Positions 13,301 through 23,864 of a stretch of 64,000 bases of DNA are shown here, one piece after another. The notes below the pieces were generated by a model. That model was not told the DNA's origin and made no database searches. It worked only from the letters and a program-made list of their open reading frames with translations. This DNA comes from Quillaja saponaria (lineage: Eukaryota; Streptophyta; Magnoliopsida; Fabales; Quillajaceae). Each line of letters starts with the position of its first letter. The stretch's first letter is position 1. Made by a program: the position numbers and the translations under genes. The stretch covers positions 37,197,235-37,261,234 of the forward strand of contig CM055607.1 of the NCBI GenBank assembly GCA_029379385.1, in the 5' to 3' direction.

Positions 13301-14291
13301 ATGTAAACAACATTTTATACTCAAACTATACTTTTTAGTGAATATAATTAGACAACAACAGGAAATGTAAATTTGGGGCTCACCTAAATAAATTTGGCTT
13401 ATCTATATACTAGCTTCCAGTTCATTTAACTCCAAAAATGTTAGAAACAAGCAAACTATAAAATTGAGGCATGATTGGTCAACCCATCGTCAGGATGGAA
13501 CAAACTCTACCAATAACGAGACAAACGAAGTCAGAGTTTATAGATTGTCAAAGCACGATTTCACCGAAAGCTAAGCCAGTGCTATTATACTTTACACTGT
13601 TGAAAATGAGGAAGATATAGATATCAAATAAGTTATATACTTATATTAGCACAACAAAACAAAATGTTTTATTTTCATTCTTTTAAGAATACATATTGGC
13701 TCAAAATAACGGGAAAAATATGAAAAAAAACTCATTTCAATCACCACGCGTTTAAGTATTTTACCGAAGACTTAATCCAATTAAAACCACCTGTTATCCA
13801 TGCGAGGCAATTTTTAGATAATAATCAACCAAGTTCAACAGCTACTATTATTTGTAAATCCAATCCACTGTCAATACCGACAACAATGAAATTTATAGTA
13901 AGAGGAAAATCCGTCGACTTTAGAAATTGTGAGGGTTCAAGTCCCTCTATCCCCAAAAGATAAACAACAAGATCATTTTCAATATATAAAATGCAAGAAA
14001 AGTGGGAGGGGGAGAACAGAAGAAGTTAGGGCAGATCCTAGGTTTAATCCTTCTAAACTAAATAACAAAAAGGAAAAAAAAAATAAAATCAATGTTCACC
14101 TGGTGTCGGTACAAAGTAATATCATCGGAATCATCAGAATCATTGTCGATGAACTCGTAACCTGCCGCGTCGGCATCGTCGCTGTACAAGGCCGCATCTT
14201 CCTCGCCGCCGCTGTAGAAATCATCATCGTTGTCCACCGACTCCCCGCCATCGTCAGCGTCTTGCATGTCGAAGTCATCCTCTGATTCCAT
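2099..14291 (-). CDS. ARI8: Ariadne-type RBR E3 ubiquitin ligase (ARI7/ARI8-like), frame broken in exon 3
   Basis: RING-between-RING E3 ligase, expected to take ubiquitin from an E2 onto its RING2 cysteine and pass it to a substrate. Coding exons: 14291-14100, 13175-13051, 11770-11664, 10676-10586, 8064-7892, 7044-6940, 6799-6711, 6236-6129, 4950-4860, 4756-4667, 4441-4394, 3763-3692, 3619-3520, 2820-2694 and 2369-2099, all GT-AG. Together they encode about 595 residues, slightly longer than Arabidopsis ARI8. Order: acidic N-terminus ([14 protein letters not shown]), RING1 from about residue 144 ([13 protein letters not shown]), IBR about 230-294 ([12 protein letters not shown]), RING2 about 295-330 with the probable catalytic Cys in KNQGCMHM (about 315), Ariadne helices, and a C-terminal RanBP2-type zinc finger ([11 protein letters not shown]). 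The exon sum is 1,789 nt, one more than a multiple of three. An extra base in exon 3, near 11,718, shifts the frame between FADEEKVR and [12 protein letters not shown] and leads to an early stop. An ATG at 14,475 opens an overlapping out-of-frame frame upstream. Identity is secure; ARI7 versus ARI8 is not. Confidence 0.9.
2901..3271 (+). mobile_element. 5'-truncated LINE insertion with 13-bp target duplication
   Basis: The segment reads as the last part of a plant LINE reverse transcriptase (RCMLRWMTR-like, then KRKMREN, then a W-like FGHISGC stretch) and ends with the family's 3' tail (CATATAACCAACCCCAATTA, then AAGGCTTAGTTGAGTT). It is flanked by a perfect 13-bp direct repeat, TCTGCTATAAAAT, at 2,888-2,900 and 3,272-3,284. 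This is the classic mark of target-primed insertion. It lies in intron 13 of the Ariadne gene, opposite to the gene's strand, and contains stops. Confidence 0.85.
9343..9827. mobile_element. hAT-type MITE with 8-bp target duplication
   Basis: A 485-bp non-coding element starts with CAGTGTTATTAAAGGC and ends with the inverted copy GCCTTTAATAACACTG. It is flanked on both sides by the same 8-bp duplication CATCAACT (9,335-9,342 and 9,828-9,835). Eight-base duplications and CAGTG-type ends are typical of hAT elements. The interior is rich in GCC/GGC words near both ends and A-rich in the middle, with no open frame. It sits in intron 4 of the Ariadne gene. Confidence 0.9.
10313..10346. repeat. C21 A13 homopolymer tract
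   Basis: Twenty-one C followed by thirteen A on the plus strand, inside intron 4 of the Ariadne gene. It is read as T13 G21 in the transcript. The true length is probably uncertain because such runs are hard to sequence. Confidence 0.8.
11071..11106 (+). repeat. 9-bp tandem repeat CTTACAATA, about 4 copies
   Basis: The unit CTTACAATA is repeated three times, followed by a partial copy (CTTACA). The array lies in intron 3 of the Ariadne gene and no function is evident. Confidence 0.8.
13869..13955 (+). pseudogene. Nuclear plastid DNA (NUPT): end of trnL-UAA intron plus 3' exon
   Basis: The stretch from about TGTCAATACCGACAACAATG to GTTCAAGTCCCTCTATCCCC matches what I know of the plastid trnL(UAA) gene: the last part of its group I intron and the 3' exon. 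It includes the exact complement of the widely used trnL 'd' primer site. I see only one likely change (AAATTG for AAATCG). The 5' half of the tRNA is absent, so this is not a working tRNA gene. It lies in intron 1 of the Ariadne gene. The near identity suggests a fairly recent transfer. Exact ends are uncertain by a few bases. Confidence 0.85.
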
Positions 14292-14640
14292 TTGGCTGCC
14301 AAGTGCCGAGCACCACCACCCCGAAATCTCTCCTCAATAATACATAATCAACACCCAATGTCCAATCAAAATTTAATCTCCACAAACGAAAAGATAAACT
14401 GGAGCGCCGGGATTGAAGATTGATCGTCTTTAGAATCGAGGAGGTAAGAGGAGAATCAATTTCAAAACTTGCCAAAAATTTTCCAAGTTATCCTTGTTTA
14501 TGAAATTTGCACTTAATTCAGAATTTCTGATAGGCACGAACCAGGATGAATTGAAGGTGAACCCCCGAATCCGCGACTGAGAGAAAAAAACGCGAAACGC
14601 AGGAAAACTGGAGCTGGGCCTTTTTGCGTTCAAATAAAAT
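14292..14640 (-). promoter_or_regulatory. 5' leader and proximal promoter region of the Ariadne gene
   Basis: This less A/T-rich interval lies directly upstream of the minus-strand start codon at 14,291 and ends where A/T-rich spacer begins. No clear TATA box was seen. An upstream ATG at 14,475 begins a 66-codon frame that ends at 14,275, overlapping the main start out of frame. If it lies in the leader it could lower translation of the main frame. Confidence 0.4.
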
Positions 14641-14820
14641 TACTATTATACCCTCCACTTGCAAATCCTTTTAGTAACAGTTGACTTACAAATATGACTG
14701 TAGGTGGTGGCCAATGGTCAAACAAATAATTTTAATTAGTAAATTTAATTAGAAGTATAATTTTTAATTAATTTGTTATTTACAAGTACAATTATATATT
14801 TAATTTTAGTTACATTTAAT

Positions 14821-15075
14821 ATCAATTAAAATAAAAACAGAATAAAAAATAAATTTATTTTCAATTAAATATGAAAACTGAATTAAATATAAAACAGTTT
14901 AATCAATAAATAAACAAAACATTTCAAATATCCTTTTTGTCATTACAAACAGGACTATGGTTTTTTGACAATTCAAACCGACAGTACTTTTAAGACATAA
15001 TAGTCTCAGACCTTTATGACCATGACTTAGACCATGGTCTACTACCTCGCAGCCATACCAAACACACCCTTAAGC
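14821..15075 (+). repeat. Transposon end block with 39-bp periodicity, copy 1
   Basis: Two units spaced 39 bp apart (starting 14,821 and 14,860, both with TCAATTAAA and AAAACTGAAT-like words) and a weaker third lead into a segment ending ...GCAGCCATACCAAACACACCC. The same order, in the same orientation, is found at 17,906-18,235. The CCAAACACACCC end followed by TTA resembles PIF/Harbinger-type MITE ends. No second end or duplication was defined, so the class is tentative. Confidence 0.5.
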
Positions 15076-15379
15076 AATTGTTGGCCATGTAGCCCAAGAA
15101 GCTATGAAACCTTTTTTTCCAAATTGTCCTTCCTCTTTCCATTGAATTGAACAACTGTCAAAAAATTTAATTTTTTTCTTCTTCTTATTCCTAACTCTAT
15201 AAATATCACAATTCCTTCAATAATTGGCACACTATTATTAAATTATTTCATATTCTTCAAAAATTTATTTCAATCAATTTTTTTTAGTATTCAACTTTTG
15301 TCTACAAAATGGATAACAATGGTAAAGTGATATAGAGACCACCAGATGTGAACGTTTTTGTCAATTTTTGTATCAAAAA

Positions 15380-16330
15380 AAAAAAAAAAAACATGAAAGG
15401 TTTTCGACATTCAAAACTGCCAATTGGACAAATATCGGTGCTCTATACACTGAGATTACCAGGAATATATTGCAGTACAGGCAGGAATCGACTAAGAAAA
15501 GATTGAAAGTAGACCTAAAATTGGGAAAACATACCGGCATGAGATGGGATTTAGAGAAGAAGATGTGAATGGGTACAAACGAGTGGTGAGAGTAACAATT
15601 GAAGGTAATTTAATAAATATTTTTTGAATTTGTGTTCAAAAAATTCAATTAACGATATCTAATTTCTTTTGTGAATGCAGTTACATGTAAGAAAGCTTTT
15701 GTACTTTAAGAACAAGAGTTTAGAGTTGGTTGACAAGATGAACTTTCTCTTCAATGGTACTTATGTTCAAAAGCGAAGTATATACTCTATTTTCTGGAAT
15801 TTTGCCAAAGGGTGATGATGATGATTATGATGAATATGAAGCTTGCTACACACTCCACCTTTAAATTCAATATACGATTTTACAGTCGCAAATGAATTTG
15901 AAGAATCTACTGAATTAGGAGATTTCAATATGTGTGCATAATACTTTGGTGATGCATAACTTCCTACATCGGACACGCATTCTCCATCATATACACTGTC
16001 TATAGCTGGCCCTAATATTTCACAAAGGAAGAGGAAATTCTAAAAGGAGTTGTTGGCATTGATGAAAACATTAGTCTACTGGTGGATTTGACTCAATAGA
16101 AAATAGCACTATTCGCCTCTTATCATCCTTGAACCCAAACTTTACTGAAGGATTAATCCCTACCATACAACCGGTTTTAGGTAAGTTATGAGACTTTTAT
16201 GGATCAATATCCACGACTGAAAATATGCAAAAATCGCTAAGGTCATACAAGTGCCGGTAAATAGAGAAATCTTCATCGCACTAAATGATCCAATCGCTTA
16301 AGTTTGCTACTTTAGTTCCAACTTAGGATA
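15380..16330 (+). pseudogene. PIF/Harbinger-type ORF1 (Myb/SANT-like protein) relic
   Basis: Interrupted frames on the plus strand match the general pattern of the Myb/SANT-like partner protein of plant PIF/Harbinger transposons. A first part ends in HTGMRWDLE (15,368-15,568). A second has FKNKSLELVDKMNFLFNGTY (about 15,700-15,770). A third has ELGDFNMCAYFGDA and then ISQRKRKF (about 15,900-16,040), the usual basic patch. Stops and frame changes separate them. No DDE transposase frame was found nearby. The family call comes from remembered motif patterns and was not searched. Confidence 0.5.
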
Positions 16331-17905
16331 GAAAGGCAACTGTTGGACACGTTCTGAAACATTGTATTTCTTTTTATGTTCTTTCGTTTTTTCTTTTTTA
16401 TGTCCATTTTTTAAAAAGATTTGTTTTTATCTGTTTTTATTATAAATTTTTAGTTTTTTTAGTTGAATTTGTTTGTTTTGCTAAAATATTTCAAGAACTT
16501 TTTTTAGTAGATTATTTATTAGAATTAAATTTGAATAAGATATACTACATATATATTATATTAAAAAAGCCTTAAAGAAATAATATTTTAATTTCTTATT
16601 TTATACTTTGCATTTTATTAAATTTTCAATATTGTCATACCCTCTTGATGTTTAGAGTTTGAATGAAATTGAAATTTTAAAACTTAATATATTTCTAATA
16701 AATGGTTGGAAATTTGTTATGATATGAATTTTTTTTTCAAAACTTCCTAATAATTTTACAATTGTATAATTATGTTATGTATAATAACATGAACATAACC
16801 TATATTTGCACAATACATTGACAAGTGTGGAACTCTTTATCCAATCATAATAGGTAAGTTTATTCAAACCATAATCATAACTTCTTATATGCTTTCTTTA
16901 TATATGTTTATAAAGCTCCGTGTTTATATACTATTTTTTTTTTTTTTTGTTTTTGACAATTTATGAGGTTATATCATTAGAGCATGCAACACCTCTTAAT
17001 ATCATGTGATCAAGATTCTTTTTAATTTTTTTATTGAAAGTTCGGGTGACTAACATATTAAGAAGTATACATAATAAGTATTCCCATTAGTTGTTATATT
17101 ATGATTAATTAGGCTTAATGAAAGTTTGTTAATTTCTTTCCCATTACTATACTTGAAATGAATGAAACATGAATGAGAGTTTTAATTTAGGCTTGTTTAG
17201 TTTACAAGCTCTCTAATTAAAATATATATATAATTTTACGTGTTTGACGTATATATTAATTTAGTTAGTGGATAAAATCAATTAATTACCCTCTTGTACT
17301 TTTGTTGTGGCCGTTTGTCTTTAAAAAGAATAAGTAGTTTTCCATATATGCATATTATTCTCTGGCCAAATTGAGCATGACATAGACCAGAATGATTCTT
17401 AAAAAAAGCACAATTAATCTCATATATAGTGTTGTTATTGATTTTGTTCATTCTTTTATTTATTATTATTATTATCTTATCTTCTTGCTATATAAATCAG
17501 TAAAAGAAACTTTGATCCATATTTGAATTCTTTCATATTGGTATTCATCAGCTCTTTGGTATGGCTAACGTCTTCTTCTTTTTTCTTTTTTCTTTTTGTA
17601 AAGATTTATTTGACAAATGCTATTTAATTACTATGGAGTCTCATATAAAAGTACATAGTATCTTTATACTATATTAAGATTTACATAAACATCTATTGTG
17701 TGTTTTTTAGTAAGTCATTGCACTATATTTTTATATTATACTTGAACATTTATTGCATTTTTTTTTTTATCTACAAGTTGCAAATCTTACAAGAAAAATG
17801 GATTTTTTTTTAATTTTTTAAGATATTTATATATCATAAAAATGATTCATGAGCAACACATATGCCACAAAAGCTAGTTTAAATAAAAATGGCTAAAAAG
17901 TTTAA
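16331..17905. other. A/T-rich spacer, no gene seen
   Basis: Very A/T-rich sequence with poly-T runs and an ATT microsatellite near 17,460-17,475. No frame, RNA gene or complete mobile element is visible. It may be interior sequence of the decayed Harbinger-type element. Confidence 0.5.
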
Positions 17906-18061
17906 TTTGAATAAAATATAAAAACTGAATAAAAAATAGATTAATTTGAATTAAAAATTAAAATCAAATAAAAAATAATTTAATTTCAATTAAAAACTGA
18001 AACTAAATAAAAATTATTTCAATTTCAATTAAAAATCAAAACTAAATAACAATTAATTTAT
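17906..18061 (+). repeat. 39-bp tandem repeat, four units
   Basis: Four consecutive 39-bp units start at 17,906, 17,945, 17,984 and 18,023. Each has the plan TTT(G/C)AAT(T)AAAA...AAATAAAAA...TTAA with moderate divergence. The spacing is exact although the units differ. The array leads into a segment at 18,110-18,235 that resembles 14,950-15,075, ending in CTACCACGCCACCAAAC. It is a second copy of the transposon end block at 14,821-15,075, in direct orientation. Confidence 0.8.
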
Positions 18062-21000
18062 TTTTAAAACAATATAAGATAATATCTTTGTACATAAAAT
18101 ATTACTTTTTAGACTATAATCATAAATCATTATTTTTTGAACAATCCAAATTGATAATCATGTTGAGCAAAGATCTCATATTATGGTCTCAAATCATGAT
18201 ATCTACCACGCCACCAAACTAAATGAATCTTACAAGATTTTGTTTGTGCTAGAATTAGAGACGAAGCAAATTTAATTTTTATTCAGATGGTATAGATAGG
18301 GATTGTGCTGAGTGCTTGTTCTAAGATCTAGTTTCATGATATTTCGTTTAATTGTCTAGAAAATCCTGAAATTGCTCGAGTGGCCTAGTTGCTTGAGCTC
18401 CTGATAAAGTTCTTCTCTCATGGTTTTTCAATTTAGGAATGATCCAATTGAAGAATCCTTCCTCATGATTCTGGACCCATTGTCATTAATGGGGTAAGAG
18501 AGCTTGCAATTTGGGTGTTTTACTTGTTTGGCTGTCGAGAAAATCAAGGAAAATGCTAGTTTTTTATTTTTAGGTTTTTTTTTTCACATATATTTTTATT
18601 TATTCCATTTCATTCAATAATAATATATATATATATATTATATTTATATCTATATCTATCTATACATGTGCTAACCCGACACTTTAACTTGCGTTCTAAG
18701 AATCTTGTATGGAAATTTTTGTGACTCGGTAATTAAATTTCGTACCAAGACAAAGGTACGTAATTGAAAACTTGTATAAATATAGAAATAATGCAAGAAT
18801 AAATTTTATTATATAATTGACTAAGTAGGAGTGTACAAATTTATGTGGATAAAATTTATAAGATGTACAATAAGTGTATAATATTTATATTTATAGATAC
18901 AACAAGATTAATGAATGCACCATATAAATTTGTAGAAAATAAAAATATATAGGGGTATATACCCAAGCAATATAATTTAAATTCACATCCCACATATACA
19001 CACACACTATATATATAACTAGAAAATATACAAATCACAAATATAACTTTTTGACTTGACCCTAATTGTATTATTTTATTTTATATTGTTTTTTTTCTTT
19101 CTTCCATTATTCTTTCCCTCCCCTCCCCCTCCCCCTCACGCCTCTATTTCTCTTTTTCTATTCCCTGCTAGTCGAGGCTTTTAGAAAAAACCTTGTGTCC
19201 ATTTTTCTTCTGCCATGATTTCCCTCCTTGTAGCCGACCTTTGAGCCCCTTGTATCAAATTTCCTTATTTTCCCCCTGTTTAGCTTGGGCTGCCGTGGGA
19301 GTTGCTTGGGACAGCAACTGATGAGTGTTGGAGTCTTGCCCTGTTGCGACTTCGTATGCTTCCTCCTTGCTAGCCGTGAAGTGGTTCCATTCTTGAGTGT
19401 TCAAACTCAGCTGGGTGGTGAGACTTCTTCCTCCTTTATTCTTGTATTCATGGCTATTTGGATTTGGAAGAGTATGAGAGATTGTCTTTCTGCAGCTAAT
19501 AGTATTGCTTTAGTTTTCTTTTCTTTGATTTCCTTAACTTCCTGCTTCTGAGAATTTTGTCAAGGGAGGGTTTGATCTAATTGCTTTGTTTTGTTTCCTT
19601 AATGTTAAATCTTGCTCCTATTCCTTGAATTTCAGCTACGTACACTATTTGGGTTGCTGAAATAGTGTGGGTATAGGCGTTTGGCAAGGGGGGCAATTGG
19701 TTGTGCAGTCTTAGCTGGGATAACCAATTAAAGAGTTAGCTGGGATTAGGTTAATTGGTGCCCTGTTTTCAGCCTATGGTAGTTGTAGGGGGAGGAGAAG
19801 ATTGGCAATAATTTGTAATGTGGTAAAGGGTAAGATGTGGGCTGAATTAAGGATTATAATCATAGAACACAAGAAGATTAAGAAAGTAATTGGAATAAGA
19901 ATAAAATGTAATTTGATGGACTTATGTAAGTCCCATGGTGAATGTATATATAGATATTTGCTCAGAAGATAAATAAAAACATGCATATAAGGTGTTTGAT
20001 GAAATGTCTACAAGAAAATAATTGTATTTTAATGAATAAGAATTAATTGGATTGATATTCGAAAGTGAAAAATTAAGTTCTTGATTAATTATAAATCACT
20101 AATACAATCTTGAATTTAATTGGACTAGGAGTAATGTTAGTGAATTAGTGTGGAGTGAGGAGTATGAATTGGAGCTTGAAAGTGGTGGAAAGGGAGAGTT
20201 AAGTGAGTTTTGAAGGGGGTGCAAGGGCAGATTCGTGGATGAAATAAATCCTGGGTTTCAGGTGCTTTTGGAGCTGAATTAAAATAAGTGTTCAAAAGAG
20301 AAAGTGTAGCTTAGGATTTTGGGATGTTGTTTACAAAATTTCGTACTTTGGTTCCAAATATGTTGTGAGTTATAGCTATTAGACTTCGGCTAGGTCAGGT
20401 AGGATTCGTAGTGCCCTGTTTTTGGTTCATGTAAGGAATTGAGTGGGTTCAAGATTGATTTTAGAAACAGGTTTTTAAATAAGAAAGATATATATACTTG
20501 TCTAATAATAAACCCAATAAACAAAATTAGATTTCATTTTTCCTAGAGGAAGTTATGTTCAATTAACTAAGGTAAGGTCAGAGCTTGTCAAAATCCTACG
20601 TGTTGCAGGATTTGATGTAACTTCAAACAATAAACTGTATTGATCTACAAATCTAAAAATTACAAATGATATACCATTATAAAGCTACATGTGTTTAGTA
20701 TTTTATAAATTTTACGAAACTGTATTCGGAGTTTCTTAGAGAAAGATATGAAAGTTAAAGTGGGCACTGGTCCAAACCTCAAGTTTGGACAATTTCAACA
20801 TCTCTAATTCACTAAATACTTTCTATCTTTTGTAATGGTTTCTTCTACCCTATGCATTTTCAAGACATTTAAAATGTCTCTTCATTATTAACCTTATCAC
20901 TTAAAGTATAATTCATATTACTTGACATGTAATAGTTTAATAGAAGAACTTTCATCAAGAAACCTATACAAGTTAAGATAGAAGCTCAATAATTAAAAGA

Positions 21001-21282
21001 TTATAACAATCACATTTGTGAACTAAACATTATTTGAAAATATAAATTTCAGTTCCGGATTTTAATGTCGACCTGATAAGACGCGTGGATGCAAGTGTGA
21101 GTGACGAATGGAATCAATAACGGGTGAGTGGTTAATTGCTGTCTTTAGGGGCTAGATTAGTATGTGTAATTATATGTTTATTTGAATATACATGATACAT
21201 GAAAAATAAGCATGTCGAGTATTTCTGTAATTTATTTAAATTATGTTTGTTTGATACTGGTTGTGGTTGATAAGGGCCAACA

Positions 21283-23028
21283 TGTTAATAGTATGCCCTA
21301 AAGCCAATGACATGTGATGTTGTGACATATTATTTTATGTACAATTTTATTCATATTATTAATAAATATCAGTGACAAACATTATCATATATAAGAGTTA
21401 TTAAATAACCATCATGAGCTTAAAGAATTGAAGTAATGAAAATAAGCATCATGATGTGATCATACTAATGAGATGTATTTTCTTTAAGCTTAATTATTAA
21501 ATGTTCATAATCATAGGATCACTAAGTAGGGCATTAGTGAATCTGGATAGATTAGTACATATCTAGTTGGCTCAAAGAGTTTAGGGTGGCTGATCTCATA
21601 GTTACTTGTGTATGAGACACTAAGATAGATATGTAGGTGCTCATTAGAGAATGAGTTCACTGAACTGACTCAATTGAGAACACCTATATGAAGTTTCTCT
21701 ACATGTCAATAGGTGGTTCTTATGTTACAGTTGTGCAAATAGTCTTTTGACTTGAGACATCATAATTATCTTGTATGTACGTCATTATACTTTGATACTA
21801 TTTTTGATTCTATTAATGAGTCACTTAGGAAGTAGTAATTGAGTATAATCACTTGCATATGGAGGTATGTGAATGTGCAATAAGGGATCTATCACTCTTA
21901 ATAGAAAAGAGAGAATGTCATATGTGGTCTATAAAAGATTTAACTTAAAGTCTATGGTCATAGCAGGGTGGATATTAGAATATGAGTTTCTAATTTTCCT
22001 AATGAAGTTATAATCTTAAGATTAGACACATGATTAAATTTAGGGTTTGACATTACTTCCATATCCCAAATAGATTTAATCAGGATATTGCGTGATAGAA
22101 TGATTAAATTGCATAGTAACTGTTAACAGAAAGGTTTAAAAAGTTCATAGCCATATTCATGCTATTATGGGTACTCATCATGTGCTGCTAGGCACTAATC
22201 TTGACTTGTAGGAAACCCTGATAATTAATTAATTATCTATAGATGATTAATTAATTAATCTTAATTAAATGGTGCAATTAAAAAGAGTTTTGATTTAAAT
22301 AATTAGAATGAGTTCTAATTTAATTGGACATGGTCTAGTAATAAATATGTAAAAGTTACATGCCTACTGTCATCAATAGTTTGAACCTAAGGGGTCACAC
22401 ACAAAATGACGATATTCAACTAAGGAGAGGTTTTGGGGCAATCATGTAATTATTATAGTTTGTTAGGAGTTAGATTTAATTATGATTAAATCCTAATGTT
22501 AGCATAATCTCTAATGTGTTAAGATTGTCTAATACATAAGGAAGTTGCTAATCTTTATAAATATAAGACTTAACAAATTAAAAAGACACAGAAGAGAAAA
22601 ATAATTGTATATATTGTACAGAGAGCCTAAAATCCATCATCATATAGATTTTAGGCTAATGAGAGTTTCTAAATTACAAGAGAAATTTGGTAACTTGTGC
22701 TAGTACACAAGGAATTCCTTGGTAACCTCTTTTATCTTCAAGCATGAAGATCCTTAGCTAGATTTATTTGTGTGGATACACTTAGAGAATGAACACTTGT
22801 GTTATTGTTGTGCTTCTTGATAAATCGACATAGGAGCGAAAACCAAATTAAGAATATGATGAAAGAATTAAAAGCTTCGGAGGATACACAGTTTCTCTAC
22901 TTGTTTAATTGTTAAACTATAATTAGGATCTTTCATATAATCATAAGGTGATTTAGGGTTAAATGAATCAAAAAATTTTAAAATTCCACTACGCATATGA
23001 TTTCCATATTTTACACTAATTCCTAACA
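21283..23028 (+). mobile_element. Solo LTR (Copia-like) nested in the older LTR
   Basis: The 1,746-bp segment starts TGTTAATAGTATGCCC and ends TAATTCCTAACA, giving short inverted ends TGTTA/TAACA. It is flanked by a perfect 5-bp duplication CAACA at 21,278-21,282 and 23,029-23,033. A TATA box candidate (TATAAATA, 22,556-22,563) fits an LTR promoter on the plus strand. There is no coding frame. An A/T-rich inverted repeat lies at about 22,218-22,262. It inserted after the surrounding LTR was in place. A Copia assignment is inference from general appearance. Confidence 0.85.
22556..22563 (+). promoter_or_regulatory. Candidate TATA box of the nested LTR
   Basis: TATAAATA at a position in the latter part of the LTR where retrotransposon transcription usually starts. 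Activity cannot be judged from sequence. Confidence 0.4.
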
Positions 23029-23864
23029 CAACAAAGTAGAATTTTTATGAAAAATGATTTTTATCTCCGAAATTAAAAATCCAAGGTACACTTAGGATGT
23101 TCTGATTTAAAGTCATAAGAAAAAATTCTAATTTTGATAAATGTGTGTGTGTGTGTGTATTTTTTTATTTATTTAAATTAAGTGCTCAGCCCCAGTGGGA
23201 TGGATTGTGTACGGAGACCAATTTGTTGTGTGAGCGTGTAAATGCCCGGTAAGGATTGATAATGTTGTACAGGACTGGGTCACTTGTTGGCCCTTTGGTT
23301 GCTTTATTTGATATTATTGCTTTGATTAATTTGCGATCCTGTATTTTATGTAAATTGTGAATTTATAACGGTTATAATGTATACGTTGTGTTGGGTGATG
23401 CTAGTACCTTTGGGTACGATTTACCACTCACGGAGTCCGTACTTTAGTGGATAATATTTTTTTTTTCAGGAATCTAATAGATGGCGTCACTGAGCTTGTT
23501 GACCTACTGACAGAGTACGACAATATATTTTTCGAGATCTCAGAGTTGGAGTTAAGAATGAAAGTTGCAGTCACACTAGAATGGAGATATGTTTAATTTT
23601 GTATGATGTAATAGTCTAGATAATTGTCCTCGTGTCTTTGTATGGGATTAGAAACACATATAAGTTTTATTTTGAGGCATGTGACATAAATTTTCAGTAA
23701 GTAGCTATTTGTTAAAAAATAAAAAAAAAACTTTTACAGTAGACTTTTATTCTTTGGTTGAGTCAAGAGTCATGTTGGTTACTTTGTTTTGAATTTAGGA
23801 TTACGGAGGTTTGGTTACCCAACCTTTCGGTCAGTCATGCCTCAATGAGGGGTGTGACAATACA

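Larger units (their letters stand above)
18667..23859 (+). mobile_element. Long solo LTR (Gypsy-like), interrupted by a nested LTR
   Basis: The element begins TGTGCTAACCCGACAC and ends TCAATGAGGGGTGTGACA. It is flanked by the same 5-bp duplication ATACA (18,662-18,666 and 23,860-23,864). Without the nested insertion it is about 3.4 kb. No gag or pol frame occurs and its start sequence is not repeated at its end, so a solo LTR is the simplest reading. A pyrimidine-rich stretch at about 19,080-19,160 and the GGGGTGTGACA end are like those of chromovirus (Tekay/Del) LTRs, but I give the family and the plus orientation only tentatively. It could instead be a non-autonomous element. Confidence 0.75.

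Noticed and set aside
13900..13955. Nuclear tRNA gene
   Set aside because: Only the 3' half of plastid trnL is present; the acceptor 5' strand, D-arm and anticodon arm cannot be formed.
13929..14285. 118-codon plus-strand frame over Ariadne exon 1
   Set aside because: Antisense shadow of the acidic GAT/GAA-rich exon; low-complexity Val/Ile-rich translation.
19285..19551. 88-codon plus-strand frame inside the outer LTR
   Set aside because: No gag or pol motif; LTRs normally lack genes.
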